NCBI GenBank assembly: GCA_041746105.1
Contig: JBGTHP010000041.1
Span: 7,164-71,163, forward strand
Length of the DNA: 64,000 nt
Origin: JBFHRE01 sp041746105
Lineage (GTDB): Bacteria; Actinomycetota; Acidimicrobiia; Spongiisociales; ZC4RG35
Direction of reading: 5' to 3'
Positions 50,114 to 59,149 of this stretch are shown here, one piece after another. A program made the position numbers and the translations under genes. The stretch's first letter is position 1, and each line of letters opens with the position of its first letter. Under the pieces are notes generated by a model. It was not told where the DNA came from, searched no databases, and worked only from the letters and a program-made list of their open reading frames with translations.

Positions 50114-51262
50114 ATGCTCAAAGCGCTGGTAATGGACGATTCAGGGACTCGACTCGAGAGGACCCGTCGGGCAGTTGATATCGCCCGCCTCCAGATCGGC
50201 GCCGACTATGTGCACTCCTTGTCCGAGGCGCGAGAAGCATGGAACCGCTACCAGTTCGATGTCGCCGTTTTCACTGTCGACAAGTCCGACGGCGAAGCCG
50301 CTGCCACCCTTTCCATCATCGAGGACGAACGACCAGAAGTCGCTCGGCTGTTACTCACCGACGACTCCCGAATCCGGTCATGGGCCTCTCCCCACATGGT
50401 CATGCCCCTCGGCCTCTCGGTTCAGGACCTGAACCGAGCAATGATCGGGGCCGCCCGCTGGAAGGATCGGCTTTCGGGTCTCCATCTATCGGAGATCGTG
50501 GCCGGCGCCAGGAAACTTCCGTCCTTACCCGACGCCTACGTGCAGATTCAAGAGGAGCTGCGGTCGCCCGATCCCTCGGTCAATCGAATCGGACAGATCA
50601 TCGAGACCGACCCGGCACTGGGGCTGACAGTGCTGCGAGTCGTCAATTCGTCGATGTTCGCGCTTCGGCAGGAGGTCGGAGACATCGTGCAGGCGACCGC
50701 ACTCCTCGGGATCAGGACGGTGAGTTCTTTGGTCCTCTCCGCATCGCTTTACTCGAGCACGGCTCTGGATCACAAGCTGACCTCAAAGATGTGGCATGAC
50801 GCCCTGGCGGTCGGGTCTCTCGCCCGCCAGATCGCAAAGATCGAAGGATTGGGCCGGTCACTCGAAGAGGAAGCCCAGCTCGCAGGACTCCTTCACGACG
50901 TCGGTGACATCGTGTTGCTCCAGCACTGGCCGAAGCTGTTCTTGTCGATCGACGTCGGCAATCGCGACGAAGAAGAAAGACGCGTGTTCGGCGCCACGCA
51001 CTCCGACATCGGCGCCTATTTGTGCGCCGTGTGGGGACTGCCACGTGGCGTCGTCGATGCTGTCGGCTATCACCATCAGCCATCTGCCGGGGCCAACCCC
51101 AAACTACTTTCTGCAACGACCGCGGTGCACGTCGCGAGGGTGCTCCATGATCACGGAATGGACGCTTCTCCAGAGGAGTTTGATCGTGAGCACCTCCAGC
51201 ACGTCGTGGATGTCGACCGGGTTGATGCCTGGCGCGAGCTGCAGATTGGCGCGGCCGCCTGA
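50114..51262 (+). CDS. HDOD domain protein with degenerate receiver-like N domain
   Basis: A 382-residue signalling protein. Residues 1-115 look like a receiver domain (LVMDDSG start, FDVAVFTVD strand, VARLLLTDD) but the phosphoacceptor Asp is not in its usual place. The HDOD domain (about 135-330) has LPSLPDAYVQIQEEL, the TDPALGLTVLRVVNSS motif and LLHDVGDIVL. HDOD proteins bind partners or DNA without hydrolysing cyclic nucleotides. The ATG has AGGAG 8-9 nt upstream. Confidence 0.85.
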   Translation: MLKALVMDDSGTRLERTRRAVDIARLQIGADYVHSLSEAREAWNRYQFDVAVFTVDKSDGEAAATLSIIEDERPEVARLLLTDDSRIRSWASPHMVMPLGLSVQDLNRAMIGAARWKDRLSGLHLSEIVAGARKLPSLPDAYVQIQEELRSPDPSVNRIGQIIETDPALGLTVLRVVNSSMFALRQEVGDIVQATALLGIRTVSSLVLSASLYSSTALDHKLTSKMWHDALAVGSLARQIAKIEGLGRSLEEEAQLAGLLHDVGDIVLLQHWPKLFLSIDVGNRDEEERRVFGATHSDIGAYLCAVWGLPRGVVDAVGYHHQPSAGANPKLLSATTAVHVARVLHDHGMDASPEEFDREHLQHVVDVDRVDAWRELQIGAAA

Positions 51263-51263
51263 G

Positions 51264-51668
51264 TCAGGCGGGAGCTTTCACACAGAGCACTGGCACCTTG
51301 GTGTCGTGAAGTATCTCCATCGCGTTTGAGCCGAGCAAGGCTTTCCCGACGGTAGAGCGCTTACGAATCCCGATGACGATCATGTCTGAATCGTGATCGG
51401 CGACAGCCTTCATCAGGTCCTCGGCCGGGGTGTTGCCTCGTACGAACTCGTGGGTGCAGAAATCGACTCCTTCTGTGTCGAGTCGTTTGCTGAGATCGTC
51501 GACGGCCGACGCACTTTCGATGTAGTCCTCACCGTCTTCATGCCCACCACCCAACATCGAATGAACCACGACCAGTTTCGCCTCGCGAAGTTTGGCCTCG
51601 GCGACTGCGCGGTCAACCGCGGCATAACCCTCCTTGGTGAAGATGAAACCGACGACGATGCTGGACAA
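51264..51668 (-). CDS. Universal stress protein (UspA family)
   Basis: A 134-residue USP fold: N-terminal strand (IVVGFIFTKEGYAAVDRAV), then the family C-terminal signature DMIVIGIRKRSTVGKALLGSNAMEILHDTKVPVLCV, with the GxxGxxxxG-like nucleotide loop partly altered. It may bind ATP; no partner is clear. TTG start chosen because GGAG lies 5 nt upstream; a GTG start 28 codons earlier is open. A TAGGCT box (51692-51697) lies 23 nt before the start. Ends 1 nt from the convergent HDOD gene. Confidence 0.85.
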   Translation of the reverse strand: MSSIVVGFIFTKEGYAAVDRAVAEAKLREAKLVVVHSMLGGGHEDGEDYIESASAVDDLSKRLDTEGVDFCTHEFVRGNTPAEDLMKAVADHDSDMIVIGIRKRSTVGKALLGSNAMEILHDTKVPVLCVKAPA

Positions 51669-51691
51669 ATCTGCTCCTTCTGACTTCTCCG

Positions 51692-51697
51692 AGCCTA
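51692..51697 (-). promoter_or_regulatory. Candidate -10 box (TAGGCT) for the universal stress protein gene
   Basis: TAGGCT, 23 nt before the TTG start, so a leader of about 16 nt carrying the GGAG site. Confidence 0.4.
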
Positions 51698-51825
51698 ACC
51701 GGGCCGCACCCGTCTTAGTAGAGAACGTAGTCCTCACCTGTGACTCAACCACTCGGGACCTTCGACCCTAACCAGGGCGCCACCTGTCAGAACACGATGG
51801 ATATTCGACTCATGGAAGGACGCCT

Positions 51826-54800
51826 GTGCGCGCGATGCTCGACGGCAACGAGGCCGCCGCCAGAGTGGCATATGCACTCAGCGAAGTAATAGCCATCTAC
51901 CCGATCACTCCCGCCTCCCCGATGGGGGAGATGGCCGACGCCTGGTCGCAACGCCGGCAAGCCAACCTGTGGGGGGTGGTGCCCGATGTGGTCGAAATGC
52001 AGTCGGAGGGCGGCGCCGCCGGCGCACTTCACGGCGCACTCCAGGCAGGAGCGCTCAGCACGACGTTCACGGCTTCCCAGGGCCTTCTGTTGATGCTGCC
52101 CAACATGTACAAGATCGCAGGCGAGTTGACTCCAACTGTCGTACACGTCGCAGCCCGGACGATCGCAACCCACGCGCTGTCGATCTTTGGCGACCATTCC
52201 GACGTCATGGGTGCACGCCAAACCGGTTTTGCGATGCTCTCGTCGGGTTCGGTGCAAGAGGCTCAAGATTTCGCGCTGATTGCCCACGCCGCCACCCTCA
52301 GGAGCCGGGTCCCTTTTCTTCATTTCTTCGACGGGTTTCGCACATCACACGAGATCAATCAAGTGGAAACCATCGACGACACGGTGCTCAAGGCCATGAT
52401 CGACGAGGGCTTGATAAACGAGCACAGGATGAGAGCCCTTAACCCTGCCCAGCCCGTCATCAGAGGGACAGCCCAGAACCCAGACGTGTTTTTCCAGGCA
52501 CGCGAGGCATCCAATCCGTACCACCTCGCCGTGTCAGGAACCGTGGCGGCGGAGATGGATACATTCTTTCAACTCACAGGACGTCGTTATCAGCCGTTCC
52601 AATACGTCGGCCATCCCGAGGCGGACAAGGTGATCGTGCTGATGGGATCAGGCGCAGGAGCGGTGCGAGATCTAGTGGGTCGCCGAAGCGCAGAGGGCGC
52701 CAAAGTGGGCGCGGTCGTCGTCCGGCTCTACCGACCATTCGACTCAGAGGCATTTCTCGAGGTGCTCCCCAACTCGGTCGAGGCGGTCGCCGTTCTCGAC
52801 AGAACCAAAGAGCCGGGCGCAACGGCCGACCCACTCCACCTAGACGTCCTCGCCACGCTGGCAGAAAGCGACCGCCAGATCGTGGCGATCGGAGGACGCT
52901 ACGGGTTGTCCTCCAAGGAGTTCACACCGGCAATGGTCGATGCCATCTTCGGCGAGCTCGATTCAGGGTCTCCCCGGCGTCGATTCACTATCGGAATCCG
53001 CGATGACGTGACCAACACCAGCCTCGAATATCGAGAGGATCTCTGGGATGAACCAGACGACGTGCAAAGGGCGATCTTTTTCGGGCTCGGCAGTGACGGC
53101 ACCGTGGGAGCAAACAAGACCACGGTCAAGATCATTGGAGACGAAACCGACCTATACGCCCAGGGTTACTTCGTCTACGACTCCAAGAAGTCGGGGGCCC
53201 GGACTGTCTCTCATCTCCGATTCAGCCCGAGGCCGATCGAGTCCACCTATCTGATTCGGCAGGCTGGGTTTGTGGCTTGCCATCAATTCGGGTTCCTGGA
53301 CCAAGTCGATGTCCTCGCCCACGCCGCCCCCGGAGCCACGTTCCTGCTCAATAGCCCGCACCCGGCCGACACGGTTTGGGACCATCTACCGGCTGATGTC
53401 CAACGATCCATTGTCGAAAAGAAAATCGAACTCCATGTGGTCGACGCGCATAGGATCACGAGCGAGGTGGGCCTGGGAGGACGAATCAACACCGTTCTTC
53501 AGACTTGCTTCTTCGCGCTTACCTCGATGCTCGAGTTCGACGCCGCAATCTCTTCTGTGCGAAGACAGATTCAGAAGGTCTACGGAAAACGCGGTGAAGT
53601 GGTTGTCCGTCGCAATCTCGCCGTCATCGATCTTGCCCTCGACGGCTTGGCCAGAGTGGAGGTCCCGGTCGCCAGTTCTCCGACACCGGAGCGGCCGCGA
53701 GCGGTCGTGCCCGAAATCGCCCCTGACTTCGTGAAACGGGTGACCGCGATGATGATGCAAGGAAACGGCGACCTGCTGCCCGTTTCCGCCTTGCCGGTCG
53801 ATGGCACCTTCCCGACCGGCACTGCTCGTTTCGAGCGCCGATCGATCGCTCAAGAGATTCCGATCTGGGACCAGGAGATCTGTATCGATTGTGCCAGGTG
53901 CGTGTTGGTCTGCCCCCACGCCGCCATCCGGATGAAGATCTTTCCCCGCTCGATCATCGACGATCATCCGGAATCGCCGACACCGTTCAAAGCGGCCACG
54001 GGGCGCGAATGGGAGGGGAGCTACTTGACGATTCAGGTGGCACCCGACGATTGCACCGGGTGCGGTGTGTGCGTCGACATATGCCCGGCGCGTTCGAAAG
54101 AACAGGCGAAACACAAGGCGATCGACATGATGCCGAAGGAGGCCCACCTGGAGCGCGAACGGATTCGTTTCGACAGATTCCTGGAGTTGCCAGAAACCAG
54201 GAAACGCCTGCTCAAGCTCGACACCGTGAAAGGGTCTCAGCTGGTACAGCCACTTTTTGAGTTCTCAGGCGCCTGCGCCGGATGTGGGGAAACGCCATAC
54301 GTCAAGCTGATCAGCCAGATGTTCGGCGACCGGATGATGGTTGCGAACGCGACCGGCTGTTCATCGATCTACGGCGGGAACCTCCCCACCACGCCGTGGA
54401 CCACAAACGCCGAAGGAGCCGGACCCGCATGGTCGAACTCGCTCTTCGAGGACAACGCCGAGTTTGGACTTGGCATGAGGCTGGCGCTCGACCAGTTGAC
54501 AAAGGACGCCAGGCTGTTGGTCACCGCCCTCGCCCCCGACCTCGGGGTTCTGGCCGTGGAGCTGCTGGACGCAGACCAGAGCGACGAAGCAGGGCTGGAG
54601 CTGCAAAAAGAGAGGGTTGTCGATCTCAAGAAGGCGCTAGTTGGCATAGAAGGAACCCTTGCCAGACGACTGGAGGCGGTCGCCGACAATCTGGTCGAAA
54701 GATCGCTGTGGATCGTGGGTGGCGATGGCTGGGCCTACGACATCGGCTTCGGAGGACTCGATCATGTTCTGGCTTCGGGCCGCAATGTCAACATCCTCGT

Positions 54801-55374
54801 TCTGGACACCGAGGTCTACTCCAACACCGGGGGCCAGGCATCAAAGGCGACCCCGCGGGCCGCCGTGGCCAAATTCGCATCGGGCGGCAAGGCGACAGGC
54901 AAAAAGGACCTGGGCCAGATCGCCATGAGTTACGGGAATGTGTACGTCGCCCAGATTGCGATGGGGGCCAATATGACCCAGACGGTGAGAGCCCTCCACG
55001 AGGCCGCCGCCCATCCCGGGGTCTCCCTCATCCTGGCGTACAGCCCGTGCATCGCTCATGGAATTGAAATGTCGACGCAGATGACGCACCAGAAAGAGGC
55101 GGCCGATTCCGGCTGTTGGCCGCTCTTCCGATACGACCCCGCACGTGAGGCCGGTGGTGAGCCGGGACTCAGGCTGGATAGCCGCAAACCGACCATCCGT
55201 TTTGCAGATTTCGCCTCAAAGGAGGGCCGATTCGCCATGGTCAAGAGGACCAATCCCGAAAACGCAGACGAACTGATGCGACTCGCCCAACAAGACATCG
55301 ACAACCGCTGGCACCTATACGAACAGATGGTGACGATTCACCGGACCGCGGAATACGCCGAGGTGAACGAGTGA
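51826..55374 (+). CDS. nifJ: Pyruvate:ferredoxin (flavodoxin) oxidoreductase, NifJ-type
   Basis: A 1182-residue single-chain enzyme: domain I with YPITPASPMGEMADAW (about residue 25), a middle region including domain II and the EKR-type linker, two [4Fe-4S] clusters (CIDCARCVLVCP at about 685, CTGCGVCVDICP at about 742), the C-terminal cluster CAGCGETPYVK (about 816) and the TPP-binding GGDGWAYDIGFGGLDH (about 965). It makes acetyl-CoA and reduced ferredoxin from pyruvate. Normally oxygen-sensitive, yet the surrounding genes are aerobic. GTG start with AAGGA upstream; overlaps the next gene (GTGA). Confidence 0.95.
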   Translation: MRAMLDGNEAAARVAYALSEVIAIYPITPASPMGEMADAWSQRRQANLWGVVPDVVEMQSEGGAAGALHGALQAGALSTTFTASQGLLLMLPNMYKIAGELTPTVVHVAARTIATHALSIFGDHSDVMGARQTGFAMLSSGSVQEAQDFALIAHAATLRSRVPFLHFFDGFRTSHEINQVETIDDTVLKAMIDEGLINEHRMRALNPAQPVIRGTAQNPDVFFQAREASNPYHLAVSGTVAAEMDTFFQLTGRRYQPFQYVGHPEADKVIVLMGSGAGAVRDLVGRRSAEGAKVGAVVVRLYRPFDSEAFLEVLPNSVEAVAVLDRTKEPGATADPLHLDVLATLAESDRQIVAIGGRYGLSSKEFTPAMVDAIFGELDSGSPRRRFTIGIRDDVTNTSLEYREDLWDEPDDVQRAIFFGLGSDGTVGANKTTVKIIGDETDLYAQGYFVYDSKKSGARTVSHLRFSPRPIESTYLIRQAGFVACHQFGFLDQVDVLAHAAPGATFLLNSPHPADTVWDHLPADVQRSIVEKKIELHVVDAHRITSEVGLGGRINTVLQTCFFALTSMLEFDAAISSVRRQIQKVYGKRGEVVVRRNLAVIDLALDGLARVEVPVASSPTPERPRAVVPEIAPDFVKRVTAMMMQGNGDLLPVSALPVDGTFPTGTARFERRSIAQEIPIWDQEICIDCARCVLVCPHAAIRMKIFPRSIIDDHPESPTPFKAATGREWEGSYLTIQVAPDDCTGCGVCVDICPARSKEQAKHKAIDMMPKEAHLERERIRFDRFLELPETRKRLLKLDTVKGSQLVQPLFEFSGACAGCGETPYVKLISQMFGDRMMVANATGCSSIYGGNLPTTPWTTNAEGAGPAWSNSLFEDNAEFGLGMRLALDQLTKDARLLVTALAPDLGVLAVELLDADQSDEAGLELQKERVVDLKKALVGIEGTLARRLEAVADNLVERSLWIVGGDGWAYDIGFGGLDHVLASGRNVNILVLDTEVYSNTGGQASKATPRAAVAKFASGGKATGKKDLGQIAMSYGNVYVAQIAMGANMTQTVRALHEAAAHPGVSLILAYSPCIAHGIEMSTQMTHQKEAADSGCWPLFRYDPAREAGGEPGLRLDSRKPTIRFADFASKEGRFAMVKRTNPENADELMRLAQQDIDNRWHLYEQMVTIHRTAEYAEVNE

Positions 55375-56405
55375 CCTCCGCCCGATTCGATCTCTCAACC
55401 CGTTACCTCGGGTTGCACCTGGAGCATCCGATAATCCCATCGTCGTCGCCTCTCACCGGCGACATCGACCGCCTTCACGGTTTGGTCGAGGCGGGCGCTC
55501 CGGCGGTGGTGCTCCCCTCACTGTTCGAAGAACAGATCGAACACGATGCCATGGCGATACACCACGGGTTCGAGTACGGCTCAGGCGAGTACGCGGAGGC
55601 GATCTCGGGATACTTTCCCGAGGTCGACGACTACAACTCCGGCTCCGAGGCGTATCTTGGCCTTGTAGGACGGGCGAAACGGGAGCTGTCCATTCCGATC
55701 ATCGCCAGCCTCAACGGCACCACTTCCGGCGGATGGACCCTTTACGCAAAAATCTTGGAGGATGCCGGCGTCGATGCGCTTGAATTGAACATCTACCTCG
55801 TTGGATCCGACCCCCTTGAGAGTTCGAGCGCGATAGAAGCCCGATATCTCAACTTGATCTCCCAGGTCCGCTCCGAGGTCGAGATTCCGATCGGGGTCAA
55901 GATCGGACCGTTCTTTTCCTCCATCGGCCACATGGCCAAACGGATGGCAGACGCCGGCGCCGACGCCCTGGTCCTCTTCAATCGGTTCTACCAGCCCGAT
56001 ATCGACCTCGAGACTCTCGCGGTCGACCCCAGCCTGGTGCTTTCGACGCCGCACGAGCTCAGGCTGACGCTGCGCTGGATAGCTCTCCTGCGCGGCAGGA
56101 TCGATTGCGAACTCGCCGCCGCTACCGGCGTTCACGGAGCGCAAGAGGCTCTCAAGGCAGTTCTCACGGGCGCCGACGCCGTGATGATGGCAGCCGCCCT
56201 GCTCCAGAATGGGCCGGGTCATCTACGAGTCGTCCTCGAAGGAATGCGCAGCTGGTTCGAGGCTCATGGTTACGAGTCGCTGGCTCAGGCGAAAGGAAGC
56301 CTTTCACATGCCAACTCGCCCAACCCGGGGGCCTACGAACGCGCCAACTACATGCGCACACTCGTGACGTATTCGTCGGACTGGCGGGCGGGTTCGCTCA
56401 GCTGA
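55371..56405 (+). CDS. Dihydroorotate dehydrogenase-like flavoprotein
   Basis: A 344-residue protein of the PreA/PyrD barrel type: STRYLGLHLEHPIIPSSSPL, the VKIGPFF strand, VLFNRFYQPD, and a flavin phosphate site near GVHGAQEALKAVLTGADAVM. It is coupled to nifJ by a 4-nt GTGA overlap, so it probably works with ferredoxin or the same redox pathway rather than in pyrimidine synthesis. Substrate not predictable. GTG start. Confidence 0.82.
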   Translation: MTSARFDLSTRYLGLHLEHPIIPSSSPLTGDIDRLHGLVEAGAPAVVLPSLFEEQIEHDAMAIHHGFEYGSGEYAEAISGYFPEVDDYNSGSEAYLGLVGRAKRELSIPIIASLNGTTSGGWTLYAKILEDAGVDALELNIYLVGSDPLESSSAIEARYLNLISQVRSEVEIPIGVKIGPFFSSIGHMAKRMADAGADALVLFNRFYQPDIDLETLAVDPSLVLSTPHELRLTLRWIALLRGRIDCELAAATGVHGAQEALKAVLTGADAVMMAAALLQNGPGHLRVVLEGMRSWFEAHGYESLAQAKGSLSHANSPNPGAYERANYMRTLVTYSSDWRAGSLS

Positions 56406-56945
56406 CGACGATCTCAAAGCGGTCGAGCAAAGTGGCGTTCGCTCGAAGCGCTGCCACCGCGACGACATCACCCCTCCGCTCAATCATCAAGAAATGGTGT
56501 TCGGCCACCTGGACGATGGAGGTCAAGCCTCCAGGACATTCCGTGACTTCGTACAAATCCCGTCCGCCACCACCGGAGACGACATAGTAGACGGAACCGA
56601 CGACAAAGTGCTGATAGTTGTGGTCGTGACCCTGAAGGACCAGATCGACCCCGGCGCTCTCGAATCGGTCGACCCAGGCCTCGACAACATCCGCCGTCGC
56701 TCCGTGCCTGGAACAACTGACCGCCGGCTGATGGAAGACGGCGATAACCACAGATTCCCTCAAACTCTCGAGTTCACGGTCGAGCCATTCGAGTTGAAGG
56801 GAGTCAATCGGTCATTCGCGTCCAACACCAGAATGGCGACATCGCCCCAATCCGCCCGGTAGAACCTCATGAGCCGGCCACGATGGCGAGACCACAGATC
56901 ATGATCGTCGATCGCAACAACTCCACTCTTTCGGTCGGCCAGCGC
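56398..56945 (-). pseudogene. Metallophosphoesterase remnant: 5'-truncated and frameshifted
   Basis: Two adjacent frames give one continuous calcineurin-like phosphoesterase when joined. Frame 1 (from about 56945) reads DDHDLWSRHRGRLMRFYRAD then WGDVAILVLDANDRLT. Frame 2, from about 56806 onward, reads DSLQLEWLDRELESLRESVV, then the metal-site motifs FHQPA and QGHDHNYQ, to a stop at 56398. A one-base change near 56806 breaks the frame. The N-terminal metal motifs (DxH, GDxxD) are missing, and a TGA and another gene's leaderless promoter lie upstream. A sequencing error could explain the frameshift but not the lost N terminus. Confidence 0.7.
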
Positions 56946-56950
56946 TCAGG

Positions 56951-56956
56951 TACAGT
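56951..56956 (+). promoter_or_regulatory. -10 box (TACAGT) of a leaderless promoter
   Basis: TACAGT, 7 nt, then the ATG at 56964. Decides the start of this gene against a longer frame. Confidence 0.55.
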
Positions 56957-56963
56957 GCTGACG

Positions 56964-57341
56964 ATGTTTCGTCCCGGTCTTGCAATGTACGACGAAATCA
57001 CCGATGACAGCCGCCACATGGTACGAGTCGTGCTGGCCGTCGGTGAACAAGAAGTTGCCGGGTCGGCCGAGCTCCGAGATGAGATCGATCGCCCATTCGC
57101 CCTGGCGGAAGCAACGCTGGCAGCTGCCGCCAGTCACGCCGGCCTCAAACAAGGATTTCGATTGGTGGAGTCACGGGTGGTGGAACTGGTCACCGGAGAT
57201 GTCGCCATCGTCACATGTATGTCCGGAGCGAATCAAAACGAACTCCTCGCGGGAGTGGCGCCGCTTCGGGGCGATGGTTGGGAGAAGGCGATCTGCCGCG
57301 CCTCCCTCGACGCCGTGAACCGCCTCATCACCAAGGACTGA
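56964..57341 (+). CDS. Protein of unknown function (125 residues)
   Basis: A soluble alpha/beta protein with a helical middle (FALAEATLAAAASHAGLKQG) and strands before and after it (ESRVVELVTGDVAIVTCM). No signal or helix for the membrane, no metal motif. Not recognised. The start is set by TACAGT 7 nt upstream. Followed 85 nt later, in the same direction, by a DUF4388 gene, so they may form a unit. Confidence 0.65.
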   Translation: MFRPGLAMYDEITDDSRHMVRVVLAVGEQEVAGSAELRDEIDRPFALAEATLAAAASHAGLKQGFRLVESRVVELVTGDVAIVTCMSGANQNELLAGVAPLRGDGWEKAICRASLDAVNRLITKD

Positions 57342-57426
57342 GCAGCCCAACGGGTCAATCGGTTCAACTTTTCTGGCGACCGGGCCGATATGAGGTAACA
57401 GATATCGGAACAGGTGGGTCGAATAG

Positions 57427-58122
57427 ATGATTCTCAACGGGCGTCTCGAGGACTGGTCGGTAGAAGACCTCCTTCAAATCATGCGTATCACCCGCAAAAC
57501 AGGGTCGCTGATCCTCACATCCGAACCGTCGGGCACCATCCATTTCACGGCCGGCAAGATCTGTGCGATCGATATCGACTCGGTGGCGGCGGTTTCAGAC
57601 TCCGACCGGGGTGTGGCAACCAACGTGATGGCTGACCGAATGCGAGTCCTGCTTCCACTCAGAGAAGGACGTTTCCGCATCGGTGAGTTGAGCAGGGCGA
57701 GTGATTACCACATCGACGTCCCCGACCTGCTCGAGGCGGTGGAACGCCTACTCGAACTCGAACGCGACGCCCTTGGCCACGATGTTGCAGAAAACACCCT
57801 GCTCCGTCTACGTCTCCGTCTCGATCCCATAACCCTCGAACCCGACGCCTGGCTGGCGATAGCCGACATGGTCGGCACGTTCTCGCTGGAGAGGCTCGTC
57901 GCCCGGTTTGGGCGTAGCGAAGCAATTCAGCTTCTGCATCTGCTGCGTCGCAGCGAGCTGTTCGAAAGCACGGACGAAGCATCGGCGGAGGGCTCCGGTC
58001 TCGAGATCGCCGACAGCGCCGAGGCTGTAGATGTCGAGCCGAAAGCGTTCGTCGGTCCGACTCCTACCGAACCGCTGGTCGGGTCGGTTCTGAAAGATAT
58101 CGCCCGCCTCCGCCCGCGCTGA
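57427..58122 (+). CDS. DUF4388-type protein
   Basis: A 231-residue protein whose N-terminal 95 residues match the DUF4388/PATAN type (LNGRLEDWSVEDLLQIMRIT then KTGSLILTSEPSGTIHFTAG), a domain often joined to two-component receivers and GTPase-activating partners in bacteria. The C-terminal half is helical (RLARFGRSEAIQLLHLLRRS) and acidic. It probably mediates protein contacts in a signalling pathway. ATG with GGTGG 9 nt upstream. Confidence 0.72.
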   Translation: MILNGRLEDWSVEDLLQIMRITRKTGSLILTSEPSGTIHFTAGKICAIDIDSVAAVSDSDRGVATNVMADRMRVLLPLREGRFRIGELSRASDYHIDVPDLLEAVERLLELERDALGHDVAENTLLRLRLRLDPITLEPDAWLAIADMVGTFSLERLVARFGRSEAIQLLHLLRRSELFESTDEASAEGSGLEIADSAEAVDVEPKAFVGPTPTEPLVGSVLKDIARLRPR

Positions 58123-58126
58123 CCTC

Positions 58127-59149
58127 TCACCAGTCGAGCAAGACCTTGCCGCAGGCTCCACCCTCGACGACGGAAAAGGCCTCTTCGAAACTCTCCGCCG
58201 GAAATTCGTGAGTCACCAGGGCCGAAACATCAAGGCCTGACCGCAGCATTGCCGCCATCTTGTACCAGGTCTCGAAGATCTGACGTCCATAAATGCCGCG
58301 CAACGTCAAGCCTTTGAAGATCACGGTGTTGATGTCGAGTTCCACCGGCCCTGGGGGAATCCCCAATATCGCGATTCTCCCGGCATGGTTCATCACGTCG
58401 AGCAATTGGTTGAAAGCGTCGGCGTGCCCTGACATCTCCATGCCTATGTCGAAACCCTCGGTCATGCCCAATTCGGTCATCACCGAGCCGAGATCCTCGG
58501 TCGAAACGTCCACGACCCGGTCAGCCCCCATCGACAGGGCGAGGTCAAGTCGATACCGGTTGACGTCGGTCGCCACCACGAACCGCGCACCGACATGGCG
58601 GGCAATTGCCACCGCCATCGCTCCGATCGGTCCGGATCCGGTGACGAGCACGTCTTCGCCCACGAGATCAAAAGCCAAAGCCGTGTGCGTGGCGTTGCCG
58701 AGCGGATCGAGCACGGCGGCCACCTCATCGGATATGTGATCCGGGACCGCAAAAACATTGGCGGCGGGAAGGAGGACGTAGTCGGCAAATGCACCATGCC
58801 TGGTGACCCCGACCCCGGTGTGGTTGTGGCAAAAGTTTCGTCGCCCGGCCCGGCAGTTGCGGCAGTACCCGCAGGTGATGTGCCCTTCACCCGACACCCG
58901 CATACCGATCTCGAATCCCTCAACGGCCGGTCCGAGATCGTCGATCACCCCCATGAACTCGTGGCCAACCACCATCGGAACCGGAACCGTCGACCGGGCC
59001 CACTGATCCCATGATTTGATGTGGAGATCGGTACCACAGATCGAGGTCTTTTTCACTCGAATCAGGACTTCACCAGGTCCAGGGTGCGGTGTTGGAACCT
59101 CCTCCATCCACAAGCCCGGTTCGGGTCGTGCCTTCACGAGTGCCCTCAC
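58127..59149 (-). CDS. tdh: L-threonine 3-dehydrogenase
   Basis: A 340-residue zinc alcohol-dehydrogenase family enzyme: catalytic zinc residues in SICGTDLHI and GHEFMG, structural zinc cysteines in CGYCRNCRAGRRNFC, and the Rossmann loop VLVTGSGPIGAMAV. It oxidises threonine to 2-amino-3-ketobutyrate, which Kbl then cleaves. GTG start overlapping the kbl stop (GTGA), so the two are translated together. Confidence 0.93.
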   Translation of the reverse strand: MRALVKARPEPGLWMEEVPTPHPGPGEVLIRVKKTSICGTDLHIKSWDQWARSTVPVPMVVGHEFMGVIDDLGPAVEGFEIGMRVSGEGHITCGYCRNCRAGRRNFCHNHTGVGVTRHGAFADYVLLPAANVFAVPDHISDEVAAVLDPLGNATHTALAFDLVGEDVLVTGSGPIGAMAVAIARHVGARFVVATDVNRYRLDLALSMGADRVVDVSTEDLGSVMTELGMTEGFDIGMEMSGHADAFNQLLDVMNHAGRIAILGIPPGPVELDINTVIFKGLTLRGIYGRQIFETWYKMAAMLRSGLDVSALVTHEFPAESFEEAFSVVEGGACGKVLLDW

